A DNA stretch of 64,000 bases from Thermoplasmatales archaeon (GCA_020350825.1 CP070724.1:1675169-1739168), one strand, 5' to 3'; shown: positions 26,293 through 35,341, counted from the stretch's first letter. The notes: generated by a model from the sequence alone, not told the origin. Made by a program: numbers and translations.

Positions 26293-26775
26293 TTATCCAA
26301 TTACAAAATGTGCATCAGATTCCATTGATATTTCTAAAAATTCAGCCATCCTTAAGACTTTTATTCCACTTATAAACATTTCCTCTTTTATACCCATAGA
26401 AATCATAGATGTATAACAGATATATAAATTTACACCCATGTCCTTTGCCTGATACATTAAATTTGCGAGAATAGGCCCACCTCTTTTTCGAATATACGCC
26501 TCTTTCCATCCAATAGGCGCCTCTCCCCATCTGGCACGTCTTGGTTTATAGGCTTTTTTTAAAATGTTTACGCCACGTGAGGTAAAAAACATATTCACTT
26601 TCATACCCATTTGAATCCCCCCAACTCCAATATTAAATGCGGTTAATGCCTTATCATATGTATCCTCAATAACAACAATAGTCATGCTCCCTACTTTTTT
26701 TTTAATCTTTCTTTTCATTGTTTTTTCATACTCTCTCCTCGGAACCCTCCAAATAGCTTCTTCAATTTTTTCCAT
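26293..26775 (-). CDS. DsrE/DsrF-like family protein
   Basis: A 160-residue protein. After a basic N-terminal 28 residues, the DsrE-like fold starts at MTIVVIEDTYDKALTAFNIG, a nucleotide-free Rossmann-like pattern. A single conserved-type cysteine sits in YICYTSMISMGI near residue 122, the position used by DsrE, TusD and related proteins to carry persulfide sulfur. It is likely a small sulfur-carrier or peroxiredoxin-like protein. It is co-directional with the polyprenyl synthase, with a 9-base gap. A functional link between the two is not obvious. Confidence 0.7.
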   Translation of the reverse strand: MEKIEEAIWRVPRREYEKTMKRKIKKKVGSMTIVVIEDTYDKALTAFNIGVGGIQMGMKVNMFFTSRGVNILKKAYKPRRARWGEAPIGWKEAYIRKRGGPILANLMYQAKDMGVNLYICYTSMISMGIKEEMFISGIKVLRMAEFLEISMESDAHFVIG

Positions 26776-26970
26776 ATTCTGTCACCGGTTATCTTCTCGC
26801 AGGTCAATTTAATATATTGTTTTTTGAATATAAATAGTTTAGGTTTGTGATCATCTAGATGAATAACCTTCTTTTTGATGAAGTTAAGGGTTTTGGATAA
26901 CAAGTGTACAACAAATCCTTTATAAGTAAAAAAAGAAAACAAAAACAAAGAGAATTTCGAGGAGATTAAA

Positions 26971-28089
26971 ATGTTACCCTGGAGTGCTTTGCCATGGAAC
27001 ACCATTGGCATAGTAATTGGATTGTCAATACTTGTACCAGTTCTCATCACAATTTTGTTTATGAAAATGAAAAAATTTGAAGAACTTGGTATGGTTATAG
27101 GGGTTTTTTTAATCATTCTAAGTGTTGTAACCTATTTTTATATAATTCCTCACGAAGTAGTTGGAGATGCAACAATCCCAGAAGAGTACATCTGGGAAGA
27201 TGAAGGTGATGTCTATTATTGGGAAAAAAATAGTGTTATTTCAACAGAAGATAATTTAATTAACTTACCGCCACGTATAAAAAACCTTTTATCAAAACGC
27301 GATCCGATAGAGAAAAATTTCATAGGAAAGGAAGTAATTTACGTCACAGAATATGACCAAGATGAAAAAAAGGCAATAATTAATGATGTTATGTATGATG
27401 ACAAAGGGGAAATATTTAAGGTTATCAATGGACAGGAGAAAGTGAGTGAATGGTATGGAATAGATATTCACCTGACAAGTCTGGAATATTTTAATGTAGA
27501 TGCGGGACGAATGGGAATTCCAGCTAATTCCAAGGGAATTAATAGTGTAAGAGTTGGATGGGTGGAATCTAATGGTGAAAGAGAAGGGAGAGAAAACATT
27601 GTTTTAATTCGAGATATGAAAAAAATTAGAACAGGGTTTATTGATGGGGTAGAATTCTGTGTATGGGAATCGATTATTTATAATGAACCTATTACTTGGC
27701 ATGGAGAATCATATATCTGTGATGAAACATTACGGTTGATTGTTGAGCCAAGGACGGGATATATAATACATGTATACAGGCATCTAGTGCTATCTGCTCA
27801 TCTTTCACGATTTATTGATATATATCATCCTGATATTACTGAACGCCGTCCAATTTTGGAAAGATTTTTAAAATCATATAATCCTATTGGGGAAGCTGCA
27901 GAACTGATTTATGAGACCACTGAGGAATCACGAGACAGACATATTGCCGAGGTAAAAGGTTTAGATTTTCAACTCGTTTATCTTCCAATAATTGCATTTC
28001 TTCCAATTCTACTATTTGGCATTGCGTTTTTATGGAGGTACGGGGGTAGAAGCTACTACTGGAAAAGATACAAAGATTTCGAGAGGTAA
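26971..28089 (+). CDS. Two-anchor membrane protein resembling DUF3068 (PorA family)
   Basis: A 372-residue protein with two N-terminal membrane helices (about 10-31 and 40-60), an exported region of roughly 265 residues, and a C-terminal helix near 337-357 with a basic tail. The region includes CVWESIIYNEP and IVEPRTGYIIHVYRHLV, reminiscent of the DUF3068/PorA family in which an EPxTG-like strand precedes the last helix. That assignment is by eye and tentative. A GGAG site precedes ATG, and TTTATAAG lies near 26920. The next gene, lipocalin-like, starts 4 bases after the stop, so they are co-expressed and probably act together at the cell surface. Confidence 0.55.
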   Translation: MLPWSALPWNTIGIVIGLSILVPVLITILFMKMKKFEELGMVIGVFLIILSVVTYFYIIPHEVVGDATIPEEYIWEDEGDVYYWEKNSVISTEDNLINLPPRIKNLLSKRDPIEKNFIGKEVIYVTEYDQDEKKAIINDVMYDDKGEIFKVINGQEKVSEWYGIDIHLTSLEYFNVDAGRMGIPANSKGINSVRVGWVESNGEREGRENIVLIRDMKKIRTGFIDGVEFCVWESIIYNEPITWHGESYICDETLRLIVEPRTGYIIHVYRHLVLSAHLSRFIDIYHPDITERRPILERFLKSYNPIGEAAELIYETTEESRDRHIAEVKGLDFQLVYLPIIAFLPILLFGIAFLWRYGGRSYYWKRYKDFER

Positions 28090-28093
28090 TAAA

Positions 28094-29311
28094 ATGAGAA
28101 AATCCAGAATTATCATTTTATGTATAATTATCATATCTTTATACCTGAGTTATTCCCTTTTTTTTAATGTTATCAACACTGATGATAAAAAAGAACCATT
28201 CCCAGATGAAGAAATGCCTATTTACGGCGAGGAAGAACCTACACCTCCCGGAAATAAAAGAACAATTGATGCAGGTAGACATATCCTTGAATTGAAAGAT
28301 GAAAGTCCTCATAAACTTAGTGTGAGAGAATGGTGGTATTTTAATGTCTTCTTTAACGAACCTGAAAGTGATCTTAAAGATTGGTCGATGATTATATCCT
28401 TTAATAAAATGGCAAAGCTTGATCTTAGATTTATAGATAGAGATAATTTATTTATTATTTTATATGATAATGTAGATGAAAGTTATCATTTTGGTTCTAT
28501 AGATAAAAAACGTGGCACCCTTGAGGATAAAGGGCCAGGGGTCAATATTTACTTTGAAAAAAGTTGGGCGAAAGGTCAATATCCAAATTGGCATGTACAT
28601 GCAGAAAATGTCGAGAGTAGTTTTATTGCAGATCTCGATTTTACTGCTGATTTCTTACCAGTTTGGGTCGAAGGAAGAAGTTCAAATTTAGTAATTGGAG
28701 GATATGTGGCTGGAGATTATTATATTCCAAGATGTAAAGTTGAAGGAAATATTATATGGGAGGGAAATGAGTACAAAGTTAGCGGAATAGGGTATCATGA
28801 TCATGTTTGGGAAACTAACATACCCCGTTTTATCTCAAGGGGATGGGATTGGTTTAACCTCCATTTTGACAATGGATGGGAAATGTATATCTCAAAATTC
28901 CAACTTCGAGCCATTAGAGATGCTTATGCAGGATCCCTAACAATATCTCCAAATAATAGAAATATCGTTGAATTTTATAAATATAAAATGACATATGTGG
29001 AATCAGCTAATGCTAAAGATTTACCATCACTGATCTATCCAAAGAAAATCCATATAGAAGTAGAAAAAGAAGGTATGGCTTTAGAGCTTGATATTAGTGT
29101 TTATAATACAGGCGAAGTTGTCTTTAAAAAATCAAGAATTGGACTTTTTGAAGGACCTTGTCATGTTACAGGAACCTTCTCATGGTCTGGACATACCGTA
29201 GAGCTAAATGGATATGGTATGACAGAGTTTACAAGGGTAAAATATTTACTACAACGACCACGTATATTACAAACTATACAGAGTATATTACAAAATATAC
29301 GATTCAATTGA
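28094..29311 (+). CDS. Exported lipocalin-like protein (CrtC / AttH family)
   Basis: A 405-residue protein. The first 25 residues are a signal anchor (IIILCIIIISLYLSYSLFF). The mature part follows the CrtC/AttH lipocalin-like layout: REWWYFNVFF near residue 78, GIGYHDHVWE near 233, WDWFNLHFDNGWEMYI near 253, and GYGMTEFTR near 381. CrtC proper is a carotenoid hydratase. Most exported relatives have unknown hydrophobic ligands. Histidines in the GYHDH segment match the family's conserved site. ATG 28094 was chosen for the GAGAGGTAA site and the signal sequence. It is coupled to the DUF3068-like gene. Confidence 0.75.
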   Translation: MRKSRIIILCIIIISLYLSYSLFFNVINTDDKKEPFPDEEMPIYGEEEPTPPGNKRTIDAGRHILELKDESPHKLSVREWWYFNVFFNEPESDLKDWSMIISFNKMAKLDLRFIDRDNLFIILYDNVDESYHFGSIDKKRGTLEDKGPGVNIYFEKSWAKGQYPNWHVHAENVESSFIADLDFTADFLPVWVEGRSSNLVIGGYVAGDYYIPRCKVEGNIIWEGNEYKVSGIGYHDHVWETNIPRFISRGWDWFNLHFDNGWEMYISKFQLRAIRDAYAGSLTISPNNRNIVEFYKYKMTYVESANAKDLPSLIYPKKIHIEVEKEGMALELDISVYNTGEVVFKKSRIGLFEGPCHVTGTFSWSGHTVELNGYGMTEFTRVKYLLQRPRILQTIQSILQNIRFN

Positions 29312-29318
29312 AGAGAGA

Positions 29319-29870
29319 TTATTTGTGGATAAGCCCTAATGATGTCAGTTCTTTTGATAATTTATCTACCGCAAGAGACACATCTGATATCTTTCTCGCA
29401 CCAGTACATACTATTTTCCCAGAGCCGAATAATAGCATTGCAACACGTGGATCTTTTATTCTATAAACCAAACCTGGGAACTGCTCAGGCTCATATTCTA
29501 CATTTTCCAAACCGAGAGCCATAGCAACTTCATTAAGATTAAGCTCTCCACCTAGATCAGATATAGCTACAATATTTTGTATTACTATTTCAGGATCCTT
29601 ATAAACATCTACACCTAACTTTTTTAGCTTTTCTGCAATTATATCTATAGTGGCCCTCACATCTTCGATATTTTTAGCACCAGTACAATTTGCTTTTCCA
29701 CTTCTGAAAAGAAGTGTTGCAGTTTTTGGATTGGACAATCTGTAAACTAATCCAGGAAACTGTTCTGGTTCATATTCAGCTTCTTCTAGAGATTGTGCTA
29801 TTACATCTAAATCCAATTTTTCAGAAAAAGATGTAGACGCAACAATATTTTCTACTATTACTTCTGGCAT
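29319..29870 (-). CDS. tbp: TATA-box binding protein (TBP), copy 1
   Basis: A 183-residue TBP made of two direct repeats of about 90 residues. Each repeat starts with the IENIVAST / IQNIVAIS pattern and carries YEPEQFPGLVYR, then a glycine strand (LLFRSGKANCTGAKNIEDV; LLFGSGKIVCTGARKISDV). The saddle that bends TATA DNA and recruits TFB is therefore intact. GGAGG lies just before the ATG. A second TBP gene lies 15 bases upstream on the same strand. This copy retains the more canonical repeat sequence. Confidence 0.95.
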   Translation of the reverse strand: MPEVIVENIVASTSFSEKLDLDVIAQSLEEAEYEPEQFPGLVYRLSNPKTATLLFRSGKANCTGAKNIEDVRATIDIIAEKLKKLGVDVYKDPEIVIQNIVAISDLGGELNLNEVAMALGLENVEYEPEQFPGLVYRIKDPRVAMLLFGSGKIVCTGARKISDVSLAVDKLSKELTSLGLIHK

Positions 29871-29885
29871 ATTTTTTCCTCCATT

Positions 29886-30422
29886 CTATAAAATTCCTAA
29901 AGACGAAAGTTCATTCGTCATTTTATCTAGAGCGGTCGATATTTTTTCCGGTTCTGATCCGTTGCAAACTATTTTTCCCGAATTAAAAAGAAGTAAAATA
30001 GTGTCGTGATCATCGGTTTTATAAACCAAACCTAGGAAATGTTTAGGATCGTATTCTGCATTTTCTAATGACCTTGCAATTGATTTTAAATTAAGGTTCT
30101 TTTTAATATCTGTTGACGCAACTATGTTCTGTATCTTTAAATCTGGCCGTTTATATACTTTTATTCCAAGGCTGTTTAATTTCTTACGTATATTTTCTGT
30201 TATTTCATGGGCGTCTTTCATAGTTTTTAGCCCTGTAAAAACAACCTTCCCTTTTGAAGAAAGCATTGCAACAGTTTTAGGCTTTTCAAAATGTATAATA
30301 AGAGCTGGAATCTCTTGAGGATTGTATCTGGAATTTGGGATAATTTCTGCTAACTTGTTGAGATCCAGCGATTTAGCAATCTGTGTTGAAGCAACGACAT
30401 TTTCAATTTTTATGTCTGCCAT
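29886..30422 (-). CDS. TATA-box binding protein (TBP), copy 2, divergent
   Basis: A 178-residue TBP paralogue. The first repeat is divergent (YNPQEIPALIIHFEKPKTVAML, where the sister copy has PGLVYR), and the end of the second is shortened (CNGSEPEKIS). The IVAST strands and glycine turns are retained. I chose ATG 30422 (MADIKIENVVAST) because GGAGG sits just upstream. The longer frame from 30515 adds non-homologous residues and overlaps the translin gene. Two TBPs in tandem suggest promoter-class specialisation. Altered DNA-contact residues could change TATA preference. Confidence 0.9.
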   Translation of the reverse strand: MADIKIENVVASTQIAKSLDLNKLAEIIPNSRYNPQEIPALIIHFEKPKTVAMLSSKGKVVFTGLKTMKDAHEITENIRKKLNSLGIKVYKRPDLKIQNIVASTDIKKNLNLKSIARSLENAEYDPKHFLGLVYKTDDHDTILLLFNSGKIVCNGSEPEKISTALDKMTNELSSLGIL

Positions 30423-30444
30423 AAAAGGAATTTCCCCTCCTGAA

Positions 30445-30467
30445 GTATATAAAGGTTTCTTATAAAG
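30445..30467 (-). promoter_or_regulatory. Two adjacent TATA boxes ahead of the tandem TBP genes
   Basis: Reading on the minus strand, CTTTATAAG (30459-30467) is followed by CTTTATATAC (30445-30454), then the ribosome binding site and the ATG at 30422. Only the outer box leaves room for the ribosome binding site. The inner box could be a TBP site that represses the operon by self-binding. Confidence 0.45.
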
Positions 30468-30498
30468 ATTTCGTATTATCCTAGAAAAAATAATTAAA

Positions 30499-31197
30499 TT
30501 ACCACACTTTGTCAATGTCGATATCCATTGTGTCTTTTTTCTTTTCTTTTACCTTTTTCTTTCCATTAATTTTGTCAAGCAAACCACGAAACTCGTGAGT
30601 TCGGTCATCTATCCTTCTTTCACAACTTGCAACAGCCAGTTCGCCCCTTGTTTTTTCTATTAAACCTCTTACAATATCCTGTTTTCTTTTTATTGGAATT
30701 AACCCCGATGGATAATCTAAACTCATAATAGCATCATATATTTTATCCATATGATTGAGGTATTCGTTTGCTTTTGAAGCTTCTCCTTCAAGAATGAAAT
30801 CGAGTGCACCTCTCCTTAATTCTCCAACAACATCACATAAGCCCAATAAATATGAACTGTATGTAGTTTGTATTGTATCTGGATCTGGTAATTCTTTACC
30901 AAGCATTATGTTATATAGACAATGTGCTTCTACAAGTTCTTGTGAGGCATTTTCGACATAACCTGCATGGAAAAGGTCAGGATACTTTCCAGTTAAATCA
31001 TATAAATCTGCTAACTTATCAGATGCTTGTTTAATATAACTCTTAGCATCTTTTTTTAAATCTCTATGTAGAAATTGAATGGCTTTTCTACATCCAATGA
31101 TTATATCTCTAGAGGATCTCAATGCCTGTTCCCGTATTTTGTCTTTCTCATTGATATGCTTATCTATTTTTTCTATTATGCCATCTAAATTTTTCAT
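30499..31197 (-). CDS. Translin family protein
   Basis: A 232-residue all-helical protein of the translin/TRAX family. REQALRSSRDIIIGCRKAIQFLH near residue 22, the LYDLTGKYPDLFHAGYVENASQELVEAHCLY segment (cut here into recognised parts) near 78, and GLCDVVGELRRGALDFILEG near 124 match archaeal translins. They assemble as octameric shells that bind or cleave RNA. Translin itself binds RNA, while TRAX carries the catalytic acidic triad. The EA-H and ELRR positions here include candidate acidic residues, so RNase activity is possible. It lies upstream of the TBP pair on the same strand with a 76-base gap containing promoter boxes. Confidence 0.8.
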   Translation of the reverse strand: MKNLDGIIEKIDKHINEKDKIREQALRSSRDIIIGCRKAIQFLHRDLKKDAKSYIKQASDKLADLYDLTGKYPDLFHAGYVENASQELVEAHCLYNIMLGKELPDPDTIQTTYSSYLLGLCDVVGELRRGALDFILEGEASKANEYLNHMDKIYDAIMSLDYPSGLIPIKRKQDIVRGLIEKTRGELAVASCERRIDDRTHEFRGLLDKINGKKKVKEKKKDTMDIDIDKVW

Positions 31198-31236
31198 TGT
31201 TTAAAGTAAAACATTCCATATAATTATATTTTTCCA

Positions 31237-32190
31237 TTACATTAAATCCTTATTTATCCAAAATTCAGGTGTTTCTTCATTTAACACTTTAATTATTTGC
31301 TGGGCACATACGGTACCTGCTCTTATCTGCCCTTCTTTCGTATTCGCTCCGATATGTGGGGTTAACACTACATTTTCAAGCTCCAACAAGGGGCTATCTT
31401 TTGGTGGCTCATTCTCAAATACATCTATACCTGCCCCAGCAATCTTGCCATTTTTCAATGTATCATAGAGTGCTTTTTCATCTACGGTTCCACCTCGGGC
31501 ACAATTGATGAGATATGCAGACGGTTTCATTTTTGAAATCATCTCTTTATTGACAATATGGTGTGTTGCTGAAATATGAGGGAGATGAAGCGAGATAAAA
31601 TCTGCAGTTTTCATTAGGTCCCCAAGCTCTTCTAACTTTTTTATTCCGTCTTTCTGCATATCTTCTTTTGAAATAAAAGGGTCGTAGCCAATGATTAACA
31701 TATTGAATGCTTGGGCATATTTTGCAGTAAGTTTTCCGATATTACCACAGCCAATAAGGCCAAGTGTTTTTCCATATAATTCATTTCCTTTCAGTTGTTT
31801 TTTTGCCCATTCTCCATTTTTCATTGTCGAGTCCGCTTTTGTTAAATGTCTTGATAGTGACAACATATGAGCGATGGTCAATTCCGCAACACTGGCAGTA
31901 GCACCTGTAGGTGCATTAACAACCTTTATTCCTTCTTTAGCAGCTGTTTTTAAATCTACATTATCAACACCAATACCTGCTCTCCCAATTACTTTCAATT
32001 TTCCCTTTGCTCCAGTTTTTACTATATCTTCTATTGCCTTTGTTCTTCCTCTTATCATTAAAGCATCATAGTTTGCGATATTCTTAAGTAGTGTCTCTCC
32101 ATCCATCTCATCAATAGTAATATCGTGACCTGCATCTTTTAAAAGTTGAATTGCTTCATTTGCCATTTTATCTGTGATAAGTACTTTCAT
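31237..32190 (-). CDS. serA: D-3-phosphoglycerate dehydrogenase (short form)
   Basis: A 317-residue D-2-hydroxyacid dehydrogenase. The NAD-binding GLIGCGNIGKLTAKYA is near residue 144, the catalytic Arg is in NCARGGTVDEKAL, the Glu in VFENEPP, and the His in LTPHIGANTKEG. It lacks the C-terminal ACT regulatory domain, so serine feedback through ACT is absent. With SerC at 23027-24112, it supplies the first two steps of serine synthesis. ATG 32190 was chosen over 32199 because a TATATATAA box lies 21-28 bases upstream, which fits a leaderless start. A related hydroxyacid reductase cannot be excluded. Confidence 0.85.
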   Translation of the reverse strand: MKVLITDKMANEAIQLLKDAGHDITIDEMDGETLLKNIANYDALMIRGRTKAIEDIVKTGAKGKLKVIGRAGIGVDNVDLKTAAKEGIKVVNAPTGATASVAELTIAHMLSLSRHLTKADSTMKNGEWAKKQLKGNELYGKTLGLIGCGNIGKLTAKYAQAFNMLIIGYDPFISKEDMQKDGIKKLEELGDLMKTADFISLHLPHISATHHIVNKEMISKMKPSAYLINCARGGTVDEKALYDTLKNGKIAGAGIDVFENEPPKDSPLLELENVVLTPHIGANTKEGQIRAGTVCAQQIIKVLNEETPEFWINKDLM

Positions 32191-32210
32191 AAATAACACT
32201 CAATGTGGGT

Positions 32211-32218
32211 ATATATAA
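32211..32218 (-). promoter_or_regulatory. TATA box for serA
   Basis: TATATATA (minus-strand TTATATAT) lies 21-28 bases upstream of the serA ATG at 32190, indicating a leaderless transcript. Confidence 0.55.
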
Positions 32219-32241
32219 CCAAATAAAAACATTTGTGGCAG

Positions 32242-33522
32242 CTAAATCATACGGAAATCAATTCCAGGATACTCCGCTTTTTCCCCAAGTTCCTCCTCGA
32301 TACGTATCAATTGATTATACTTAGCAGTTCTATCACTTCTAGCTGGAGCACCAGTCTTTATCTGTCCTGCGCTAGTTCCAACAACAAGATCAGCAATGAA
32401 ATTATCCTCAGTTTCTCCACTTCTGTGACTTACTACTGCAGTCCATCCTTCATCCTGTGCCATTTTTATTGCATTCAATGTTTCAGTAACAGAACCAATC
32501 TGGTTGAGTTTAATTAAAACAGAGTTGGCTGCATTTATTTCAATACCTTTCTGAATTCGTTTTGTATTGGTGACAAATAGATCATCACCAACAATTTGGA
32601 TAGTTGTTCCCAGTTTTTTTGTCATTTCAACCCATGAATCCCAGTCATCTTCAGCAAGACCATCCTCGATACTTACAACAGGGAATTTTTTACAAAGATT
32701 AGCATAGAAATCAATCATTTCTCCTCCTGAATATGATTTTTTACCTATCTTATATATTCCATCATAAAAAAATTCGCTTGATGCCGGATCTAATGCTATT
32801 TTCATCATGTCTTCATACCCAGCGTTTTCTACTGCTCTAAGCATTAATTCTAATCGCTCATTTACATCAATTATCTGAGCAGGGGCAAAACCACCTTCAT
32901 CTCCTATTAAAGTTCCCCCAGCACCAAACTTTTTCTTTAGTAATTTTGCAAGATGATGATAACTTTCAGAAATCATTCTAATTCCTTCGGTAAAACATGT
33001 TGCACCGGTAGGCACAAGCATATGTTCTTGTATTGAATTTTCCTGCCCCGCGTGTTTGCCACCATTAATAACATTACACATTGGTACAGGCAATTTGTAT
33101 GGAGAAACACCAAATATTTCTCCAATATATGAATATAGAGTGAGGTTCTTGGCAGCAGCACCAGCTTTTATTACTGCCATGGAAATGGGGAGTATTGCAT
33201 TAGCGCCAAGCTTATCCTTGTTATCAGTTCCATCTAACTTAAGCATTATATTATCAATTGCCTCTTGCTGACGACAATCCATTTCAATGATTTTTGGAGC
33301 AATTATTTTATTAACATTTTCAACAGCTTTTAACGTTCCTTTACCAAAATATCTATTTTTATCTCCATCCCTAAGTTCTAGTGCTTCATGTTTTCCAGCA
33401 CTTGCACCGCTCGGAGTCATGGATTTAAAAATCCCATCTTCAGTTAATACATCTACTTCAACAGTGGGATTTCCTCGTGAATCTAGAACTTCCCGAGCTT
33501 TAATGCTGGTAATTTTAGACAT
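32242..33522 (-). CDS. eno: Enolase
   Basis: A 426-residue enolase. The N-terminal domain starts ITSIKAREVLDSRGNPTVEVDV, with the mobile loop SGASAGKHEA near residue 36. The barrel has IGDEGGFAP near 208, SIEDGLAEDDWD near 285, VGDDLFVTN near 311, LIKLNQIGSVTET near 334 and SHRSGETED near 365, so all metal and substrate residues are in place. It dehydrates 2-phosphoglycerate to phosphoenolpyruvate. I chose ATG 33522 because GGAGAT lies just upstream. The 33537 start would place that site inside the gene. Confidence 0.97.
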   Translation of the reverse strand: MSKITSIKAREVLDSRGNPTVEVDVLTEDGIFKSMTPSGASAGKHEALELRDGDKNRYFGKGTLKAVENVNKIIAPKIIEMDCRQQEAIDNIMLKLDGTDNKDKLGANAILPISMAVIKAGAAAKNLTLYSYIGEIFGVSPYKLPVPMCNVINGGKHAGQENSIQEHMLVPTGATCFTEGIRMISESYHHLAKLLKKKFGAGGTLIGDEGGFAPAQIIDVNERLELMLRAVENAGYEDMMKIALDPASSEFFYDGIYKIGKKSYSGGEMIDFYANLCKKFPVVSIEDGLAEDDWDSWVEMTKKLGTTIQIVGDDLFVTNTKRIQKGIEINAANSVLIKLNQIGSVTETLNAIKMAQDEGWTAVVSHRSGETEDNFIADLVVGTSAGQIKTGAPARSDRTAKYNQLIRIEEELGEKAEYPGIDFRMI

Positions 33523-33657
33523 TGTCCATCTCCGCATTTACGATATATGCTATTACATCATATAAATTATGTTGATATTATGATTTAAAATACGAGTATA
33601 AGGGTATATTTTTAAATAATTAGATGTTACGAAACTCTAATTTAAGTAGGAGCTAAA

Positions 33658-34308
33658 ATGAAAAACATAGATTTGAAGATGATTGCAAAAGTCATTTTAA
33701 TCGTGGGAATCATCTTATGCGGTGTTGCTCAGTTTTTACCGTGGGGCGAACTTGATCTACTGATCACCGAAGAACTTCAAGAACAAATATCAGTGCCAGT
33801 AGATATTAAAATCAAAATCAATTTTTTTCATTGGGGAGGTATGAGAATAAGTCCAAAATTCCCTGATACACCAGAATGGTTCCTCACACCTACAGATTTT
33901 TCCGGAATATCCGATTCCCCAGAAATATATGGAATCGCATTTGGAACACTATTTTTGTATTTTATTATTCCTTTAGGCCTGATTTCTTTTATAACAGGTA
34001 TATTTGCCTATAGAAAGGGTAAACAAAAACGTAGTAAAAATTCTCTTCATGCTGCTGTTTCCTCCATAGCTGCTATTTTTTTCTTTATCATCTTTATGCA
34101 GCTGACATACTTGTCTAATATCGGGGGGTTTGAAAATGAGGGTTTTTCTGCAACCTATTACTGGTCTCCGGGTTTTTATTTAATGATAATATCAGCGATA
34201 TTGTTTTTTATCTCCTATATTCTAATACGAAGAAAGGTCAAGGAGGTAAAAAATAGAAGAATCCCAAAAAAGGAAACAACCGAAGACGAACTTAAAAAGA
34301 AGGTATAA
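33658..34308 (+). CDS. Four-helix membrane protein of unknown function
   Basis: A 216-residue protein with helices near residues 10-27, 98-118, 128-150 and 170-195. A long first extracellular loop (about 30-95) contains FLPWGELD near the start and HWGGMRISPKFPDTPEWF. A basic tail follows the last helix. The leader has a TTTTTAAATAATT box near 33611 and GGAG directly before ATG. I do not recognise the family. The outline resembles small four-helix archaeal membrane proteins described only as hypothetical. Confidence 0.7.
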   Translation: MKNIDLKMIAKVILIVGIILCGVAQFLPWGELDLLITEELQEQISVPVDIKIKINFFHWGGMRISPKFPDTPEWFLTPTDFSGISDSPEIYGIAFGTLFLYFIIPLGLISFITGIFAYRKGKQKRSKNSLHAAVSSIAAIFFFIIFMQLTYLSNIGGFENEGFSATYYWSPGFYLMIISAILFFISYILIRRKVKEVKNRRIPKKETTEDELKKKV

Positions 34309-34794
34309 CATCAAGTAAGGTAAAAAATAATTTTTCTTTCTTTTAATAAAAAACAACCTTTTAATTATAATTAGTTGAATAATGCAACTATACTAATTAG
34401 ATAGAATAGGGATAGAGATTTGTTAAATAATGTGACAAATGTTGCAATATTTTTGCATAACATTAAAATATAATTGAAATATTCTTGTTTTGAAAGTATT
34501 CATGTGGAGAGGAGAAAAAACTTGGGTAGAATTATAAGGAAAGGTGAGGTGGAAAAACATGTTACTTTTTGTAGTTAAACTGCTCATTGCGGGTTGTGGG
34601 CTGGGAATTTTAAGTTGGTTTTTTAACAAGAACACAAAGATAAATTGAAAATAATAAAACTAGATCACATCAAAAGGAGAGAGATCTATATATTTTCAAA
34701 ATCTCCTCCTAATTTTCCCTTTTTCTTTTGTAATTGTCGTGAACTACATGTATTTTTAGAATATATTTTAATATCATCTTAACTTAACAAAATT
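34309..34794. other. Intergenic region with a possible small ORF and an imperfect hairpin
   Basis: 486 bases between two plus-strand surface-protein genes. It holds a 29-codon frame described separately and an imperfect hairpin from AGGAGAGAGAT near 34673 and ATCTCCTCCT near 34701. The hairpin is followed by a pyrimidine-rich tract ending in TTTTTCTTTTG, resembling a terminator. A TATA-like GAATATATTTTAATA near 34758 serves the lipoprotein gene. Confidence 0.4.
34559..34648 (+). CDS. Possible 29-residue membrane peptide
   Basis: ATG at 34559 opens MLLFVVKLLIAGCGLGIL, then SWFFNKNTKIN and TGA, a single hydrophobic helix with a basic tail. A GGTGAGGTGG purine tract sits 8-17 bases upstream and could be a ribosome binding site. 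There is no recognised family. The evidence is a leader signal plus composition only. Confidence 0.3.
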   Translation: MLLFVVKLLIAGCGLGILSWFFNKNTKIN

Positions 34795-35187
34795 ATGAAC
34801 AAAAATATCATAATGATCGGATTGATTTTAAGTGTAATTTTAATTGTTGGTTGTGTTCAAACTCCTCCTGAATCTTATCCCAGCATCGAAGGGAATTGGA
34901 TTTTAAGACATTATAGTTGGGAGGGGAATCTAACAGAAACAGAGAGTGTTCAAATCGAAAGAGATAATGACATTGTTACTATTTTTTCTGGAGATGAGGT
35001 TTTATGCAATGGAACAATAATTAAAAATAATCAAACTTATCCAAAAAATCATACGGATAATATTTTGAAATGTAATGACTTCAGAGGTCTAGGAGTTAAT
35101 GTTATTTTTATTTATAATGAATCGTATCTTGAAACAGAATTGCCTCTATGTGAATCTTGCAACCCATCCATATTTACTAAAGAATAA
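34795..35187 (+). CDS. Small predicted lipoprotein
   Basis: A 130-residue protein with a signal peptide ending in a lipobox-like LIVGC (Cys20), so the mature protein is probably lipid-anchored at the outer face. The remainder is a small beta-rich domain beginning IEGNWILRHYSWEG, similar in outline to META/DUF306-like heat-shock lipoproteins, though I cannot confirm that. It contains several NxT/S sequons and two late cysteines (LCESC) that may pair. A TATA-like box lies about 30 bases upstream. Confidence 0.6.
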   Translation: MNKNIIMIGLILSVILIVGCVQTPPESYPSIEGNWILRHYSWEGNLTETESVQIERDNDIVTIFSGDEVLCNGTIIKNNQTYPKNHTDNILKCNDFRGLGVNVIFIYNESYLETELPLCESCNPSIFTKE

Positions 35188-35275
35188 TTTTTCGATGGGA
35201 ACTATATTATTTTTCTATTGATACTAATTCTATGTGGTTGGGAACAAATTGACACATATCGCTTTAGAAAATAAC

Positions 35276-35327
35276 GATATAAATACTTTCTATGGAAACA
35301 CTTAAAAATACAAATTAGTTGTTTCCA
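35276..35327 (+). promoter_or_regulatory. TATA box and overlapping palindromic operator before the slipin-NfeD operon
   Basis: GATATAAATA at 35276-35285 is a TATA box. Just downstream, TGGAAACA (35293-35300) and TGTTTCCA (35320-35327) form a perfect 8-base inverted repeat with a 19-base spacer, which covers the expected transcription start. GGAGG at 35331-35335 follows. A repressor binding here would block the operon. Confidence 0.5.
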
Positions 35328-35341
35328 ATGGAGGCATATGA

